Assembly (NCBI GenBank): GCA_900772625.1
Contig: CAAHEQ010000020.1
Span: 1-16,311 of the forward strand
Source of the DNA: Alphaproteobacteria bacterium
GTDB taxonomy: Bacteria > Pseudomonadota > Alphaproteobacteria > CAAHEQ01 > UBA3637
Length of the DNA stretch: 16,311 nucleotides
Direction of reading: 5' to 3'
Below the pieces are notes generated by a model. It did not search any database. It saw only the letters and a program-made list of their open reading frames with translations, and was not told the origin of the DNA. This document shows positions 14,433 to 16,311 of this stretch, piece by piece (within the stretch, counting starts at the first letter, position 1; each line of letters starts with the position of its first letter). Position numbers and translations under genes: made by a program.

Positions 14433-15413
14433 TTACTTGTACTCCACTTGATAGTCCGTCACATTGGTCGCTGCAATCAGAGAAATGCTCGTGCCTGCGC
14501 GTTTTTGCACATCTTTCCATTGCTCTGCCAAAAGCGATGACAAATGCGCATATAACGACAATGCGGCCTTGACATCTTTAACGTGCTCAGGGTTTGCCAA
14601 AACTTCCTTAAACATCGCAAACGCTTTGAATGACAGGCAGTGCATGGCATCATAAAGCGGTGTTCTTAAACGTGTGCGGCGCAATTCGACATTGCCCATT
14701 GCCGTGACGTTATATAACGTGTAGGGCACAGGGCTTTTGCACAGCTCGCGCGACATAATGTTTTTCCATTCGGCAACATCGTTTTTACGCTTTTCGCCGA
14801 TAAAGTCGATTAAAATGTTGCCCGAAATATTGCGCTTGATAATCTCGGAAGCGATTTGTCTGGCCGCCAAAAGATTCAGCTCAACAAAAGGCTTTGTGCT
14901 GGCACCGCTGTCTACATCAATTGTGTGAAACGCATGTGTTGATTCGATAATCAGTCGCGCCCCATCCGCAAATGGGACATACATATCAGCCGCGTCCGCG
15001 ATAAAATCATCGAATTCATCTTCCCACGGGATTTGAATAAAACCATCAACTTGAGTAAAGCCCGCCAAAATATCGCCTTTTTGAATGAGGCCGAGATTGT
15101 GCGGTAAAACGATTCCTCTGGTATAGCGTTTTGCTTCAGGCAGCTTTTCCATACGCGCTTCTTTCGAGATGATGAGAGGCAATTTTTGCCCGATTTCAAG
15201 CGGTTGTTTAGAGCTCACATACACTGTTCTGCCACGCCCAATTTCTGCAAAAAATCCTTTTTGCTCACGCATTTTTTGTGTGATACGTGCAAAGTAAATA
15301 TCGCCCAAATTAACGTCATCGGTGCGGATAAAATAAAAAGTGAACGGTCGCTTTTCTTCGTCCAACAAAGCAACCGTCACTTCTGATAAAAAAGTTTTAA
15401 TCGCGTAAAACAT
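14433..15413 (-). CDS. rng: Minimal RNase E/G family ribonuclease
   Basis: 326 residues when started at ATG 15413, against nearly 490 for E. coli RNase G. The order is a short N-terminal part, an S1-like fold (about 36-90, GDIYFARITQ...GFFAEIGRGR), a 5'-sensor region and the DNase I-like catalytic part. Two metal-binding aspartates are recognisable: Asp166 in TIDVDSG and Asp203 in LIDFIGE. The Asn found between them in E. coli (DxN) is Asp168 here. NVELRRTRLRTPL (241-253) matches the family's LLEMTRQRLR segment. The C-terminal zinc-link (CPxCxG) and small domain are missing. The frame extends to 15533, but the homology begins at MFYAIKTF, and that ATG overlaps the dksA stop (TAATG), with no strong ribosome site of its own. 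Expected role: RNA processing or decay. Confidence 0.85.
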   Translation of the reverse strand: MFYAIKTFLSEVTVALLDEEKRPFTFYFIRTDDVNLGDIYFARITQKMREQKGFFAEIGRGRTVYVSSKQPLEIGQKLPLIISKEARMEKLPEAKRYTRGIVLPHNLGLIQKGDILAGFTQVDGFIQIPWEDEFDDFIADAADMYVPFADGARLIIESTHAFHTIDVDSGASTKPFVELNLLAARQIASEIIKRNISGNILIDFIGEKRKNDVAEWKNIMSRELCKSPVPYTLYNVTAMGNVELRRTRLRTPLYDAMHCLSFKAFAMFKEVLANPEHVKDVKAALSLYAHLSSLLAEQWKDVQKRAGTSISLIAATNVTDYQVEYK

Positions 15414-15832
15414 TATTCGTCCGCGTGCGTTTTCTCCAAACGTTCGTGGCGCTCTTGCGCTTCGACTGTCAGCGTTGTGACTGGTCGCGCTTCCAATCTG
15501 TCTAAACCGATCGGATCGCCTGTTTCTTCGCAATAGCCATAAGAACCGTCTTCGATTCTTTCGAGAGCTTGATTGATTTTTTTGATAAGCTTGCGCATTC
15601 TGTCACGTGTGCGTAGTTCAAGCGCTTTTTCTGTTTCATTTGAGGCGCGGTCATTTAAGTCAGGCTCGTTCAAGCCGCCTTCTTTTAAATCCTCGATCGT
15701 CACGCCCGATTCTTTGAGCAAATCTTCTTTCCACGCAACCAATTTTTGGCGGAAATATTCCAGCTGCATAGGGCTCATATACTCTTCGTCTTTGGAAGGC
15801 TTATAATCAGGTGGCAAAATCACGTTTGGCAT
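15413..15832 (-). CDS. dksA: DksA-type RNA polymerase secondary-channel regulator
   Basis: 139 residues. A coiled coil (about 20-95) carries the functional tip motif DxxDxA (Asp58, Asp61, Ala63 in DLNDRA). The globular end reads GYCEETGDPIGLDRLEARP, then TLTVEAQERHERLE. Of the four zinc cysteines in E. coli DksA only Cys101 is left; Thr, Thr and Ala-type residues replace the rest. Cysteine-poor DksA is common in alphaproteobacteria, so this is probably functional. With ppGpp it would adjust transcription initiation, for example of rRNA genes, during starvation. The ATG at 15832 has a perfect AAGGAGAG. It heads the dksA-rng-yacG operon. Confidence 0.94.
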   Translation of the reverse strand: MPNVILPPDYKPSKDEEYMSPMQLEYFRQKLVAWKEDLLKESGVTIEDLKEGGLNEPDLNDRASNETEKALELRTRDRMRKLIKKINQALERIEDGSYGYCEETGDPIGLDRLEARPVTTLTVEAQERHERLEKTHADE

Positions 15833-15867
15833 AATAACTCTCCTTCAGTTGTTAAACTTAGCTTTTA

Positions 15868-15896
15868 TACTTAAAGCACATTTATCAAAAAGTCAA
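15868..15896 (-). promoter_or_regulatory. Possible dksA promoter
   Basis: On the minus strand TTGACT (15896-15891) is followed after 17 bases by TAAGTA (15873-15868), a poor -10; an alternative TATAAA (15869-15864) has a 21-base spacer. The -35 is good, the -10 uncertain. Confidence 0.35.
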
Positions 15897-15940
15897 GCAA
15901 AAAGAAAAGCCTTTTTTAATAACAGCCTATGCCCCTATTC

Positions 15941-15968
15941 TTGATTTTTTAGGTATCAGACCTATGTT
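15941..15968 (+). promoter_or_regulatory. Sigma70-type promoter for the small membrane protein
   Basis: TTGATT (15941-15946) and TATGTT (15963-15968) with a 16-base spacer. The start near 15975 leaves only about 15 bases before the ATG, just enough for AAGGAG at 15979-15984. Confidence 0.5.
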
Positions 15969-15989
15969 AAACTCAGACAAGGAGATAAA

Positions 15990-16199
15990 ATGAGTTTTAA
16001 AAGTGACTGGAAACAGCTGCCCTTTAAAGATAAAATTGATATTATAGAAGATTTTTTCACAATTATTGTTTCGATAATGGCTTTATGGGGAACAATTGCT
16101 GCATGGGAAAACGGATTTTTCCATAATATCAAGCATATTGTTGAACACTATCACTATGAGATAGCAGCAAAGGAAAAGGTCTTGGAAAAGAAACTCTAA
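15990..16199 (+). CDS. Small single-pass membrane protein, unknown function
   Basis: 69 residues, not recognised. The N-terminus is charged and amphipathic (MSFKSDWKQLPFKDKIDIIE), one membrane helix spans about 22-40 (FFTIIVSIMALWGTIAAW), and the rest is a helical, charged tail with four histidines in NIKHIVEHYHYE followed by a Lys/Glu end. AAGGAG lies five bases before the ATG, and a promoter is visible just upstream, so it is probably a real single-gene unit. It is divergent from dksA and convergent with the gene at the right edge. A short protein like this could be a partner of another membrane complex or a toxin, but nothing in the sequence shows either. Confidence 0.7.
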   Translation: MSFKSDWKQLPFKDKIDIIEDFFTIIVSIMALWGTIAAWENGFFHNIKHIVEHYHYEIAAKEKVLEKKL

Positions 16200-16208
16200 A
16201 ATTTAAGC

Positions 16209-16235
16209 AAAAAAAGGAGGCTCTTTCGAGCCCCC
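16209..16235 (-). terminator. Rho-independent terminator for a minus-strand gene from the right
   Basis: Read on the minus strand, GGGGGCTC and GAGCCTCC form an eight-pair stem (one G-U) with a GAAA tetraloop, followed by seven T. In the plus direction the stem has an A-C mismatch and only a weak T stretch, so it chiefly serves the minus strand, although the small plus-strand gene may share it. Confidence 0.8.
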
Positions 16236-16252
16236 AATTTTAACTCACAGCA

Positions 16253-16311
16253 TTACGGATCGCATGAAGAACCATTTGCGGGGTCACCTGAGGTTGAGCA
16301 GTAGCAGTTTA
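16253..16311 (-). CDS. C-terminal end of a cysteine-rich protein (partial)
   Basis: On the minus strand one frame is open from the window edge and reads NCYCSTSGDPANGSSCDP before TAA (16255-16253), with a strong terminator about 18 bases further on. The other minus-strand frames are closed by stops close to the edge. Three cysteines in 18 residues recall the cysteine-rich tail of the prepilin-like protein at the left end, so it may be a similar surface protein. Only 18 residues are visible; the reading rests on frame and terminator position. Confidence 0.4.
   Translation of the reverse strand, partial: NCYCSTSGDPANGSSCDP

Noticed and set aside
15414..15533. N-terminal extension of the RNase gene
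   Set aside because: It would overlap dksA by 40 codons; the conserved sequence begins at the ATG at 15413.
15413..15832. DksA inactivated by loss of zinc cysteines
   Set aside because: Cysteine-poor DksA is normal in alphaproteobacteria, and the coiled-coil tip motif DxxDxA is intact.

Overview
The window looks like a chromosomal segment from an uncultured, low-to-moderate GC alphaproteobacterium, possibly of the gut-associated RF32-like type. The placement is an inference from three things. (1) The order argS - SPOR protein - nagZ, the lspA - DUF3035-like lipoprotein pair and the mutL, yebC and ruvC genes suit Alphaproteobacteria. (2) DksA has lost most of its zinc cysteines, and the RNase E/G protein is very short and sits next to yacG. 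(3) There is a cysteine-rich prepilin whose cleavage site reads G|RTILEMLAVLAIVG. No rRNA, tRNA, CRISPR array or transposase was found.

Layout. Positions 1-972 (minus) hold most of a prepilin-like gene that runs off the left edge. A 464-base spacer (973-1436) with one copy of a 78-bp repeat separates it from a divergent EamA/DMT transporter (1437-2348, plus). A minus-strand block, read right to left from 7144 to 2374, carries argS, a SPOR-domain envelope protein, nagZ, a site-2-protease-family membrane protein and a small single-pass protein with a lysine-rich tail. The genes overlap or nearly touch, so they are probably one operon. From a short divergent promoter region (7145-7320) a plus-strand block runs to 13621: lspA, a tiny lipoprotein, pgi, mutL, a YmdB-like phosphodiesterase, yebC and ruvC. 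Several starts overlap the previous stop (ATGA), and a good promoter lies just before yebC.

Positions 13622-14183 are non-coding and packed with structure: the second copy of the 78-bp repeat, an AT-rich hairpin, three GC-rich hairpins with different stems but related loops, and a 17-bp direct repeat. A fourth hairpin of the same kind lies inside the leader of the prepilin gene at the left end. On the minus strand from 15832 follow dksA, a minimal RNase G-like gene and yacG, translationally coupled. At the right edge are a small membrane protein of unknown function (15990-16199, plus), a strong minus-strand terminator and probably the last 19 codons of a cysteine-rich minus-strand gene.

Most genes are housekeeping: tRNA charging, peptidoglycan recycling, lipoprotein maturation, outer-membrane assembly, glycolysis, mismatch repair, Holliday-junction resolution, stringent-response transcription control and RNA processing. 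The unusual material is the hairpin family, the 78-bp repeat, the cysteine-module prepilin with its long leader, and a few shortened family members. No complete new defence or mobile system is visible.
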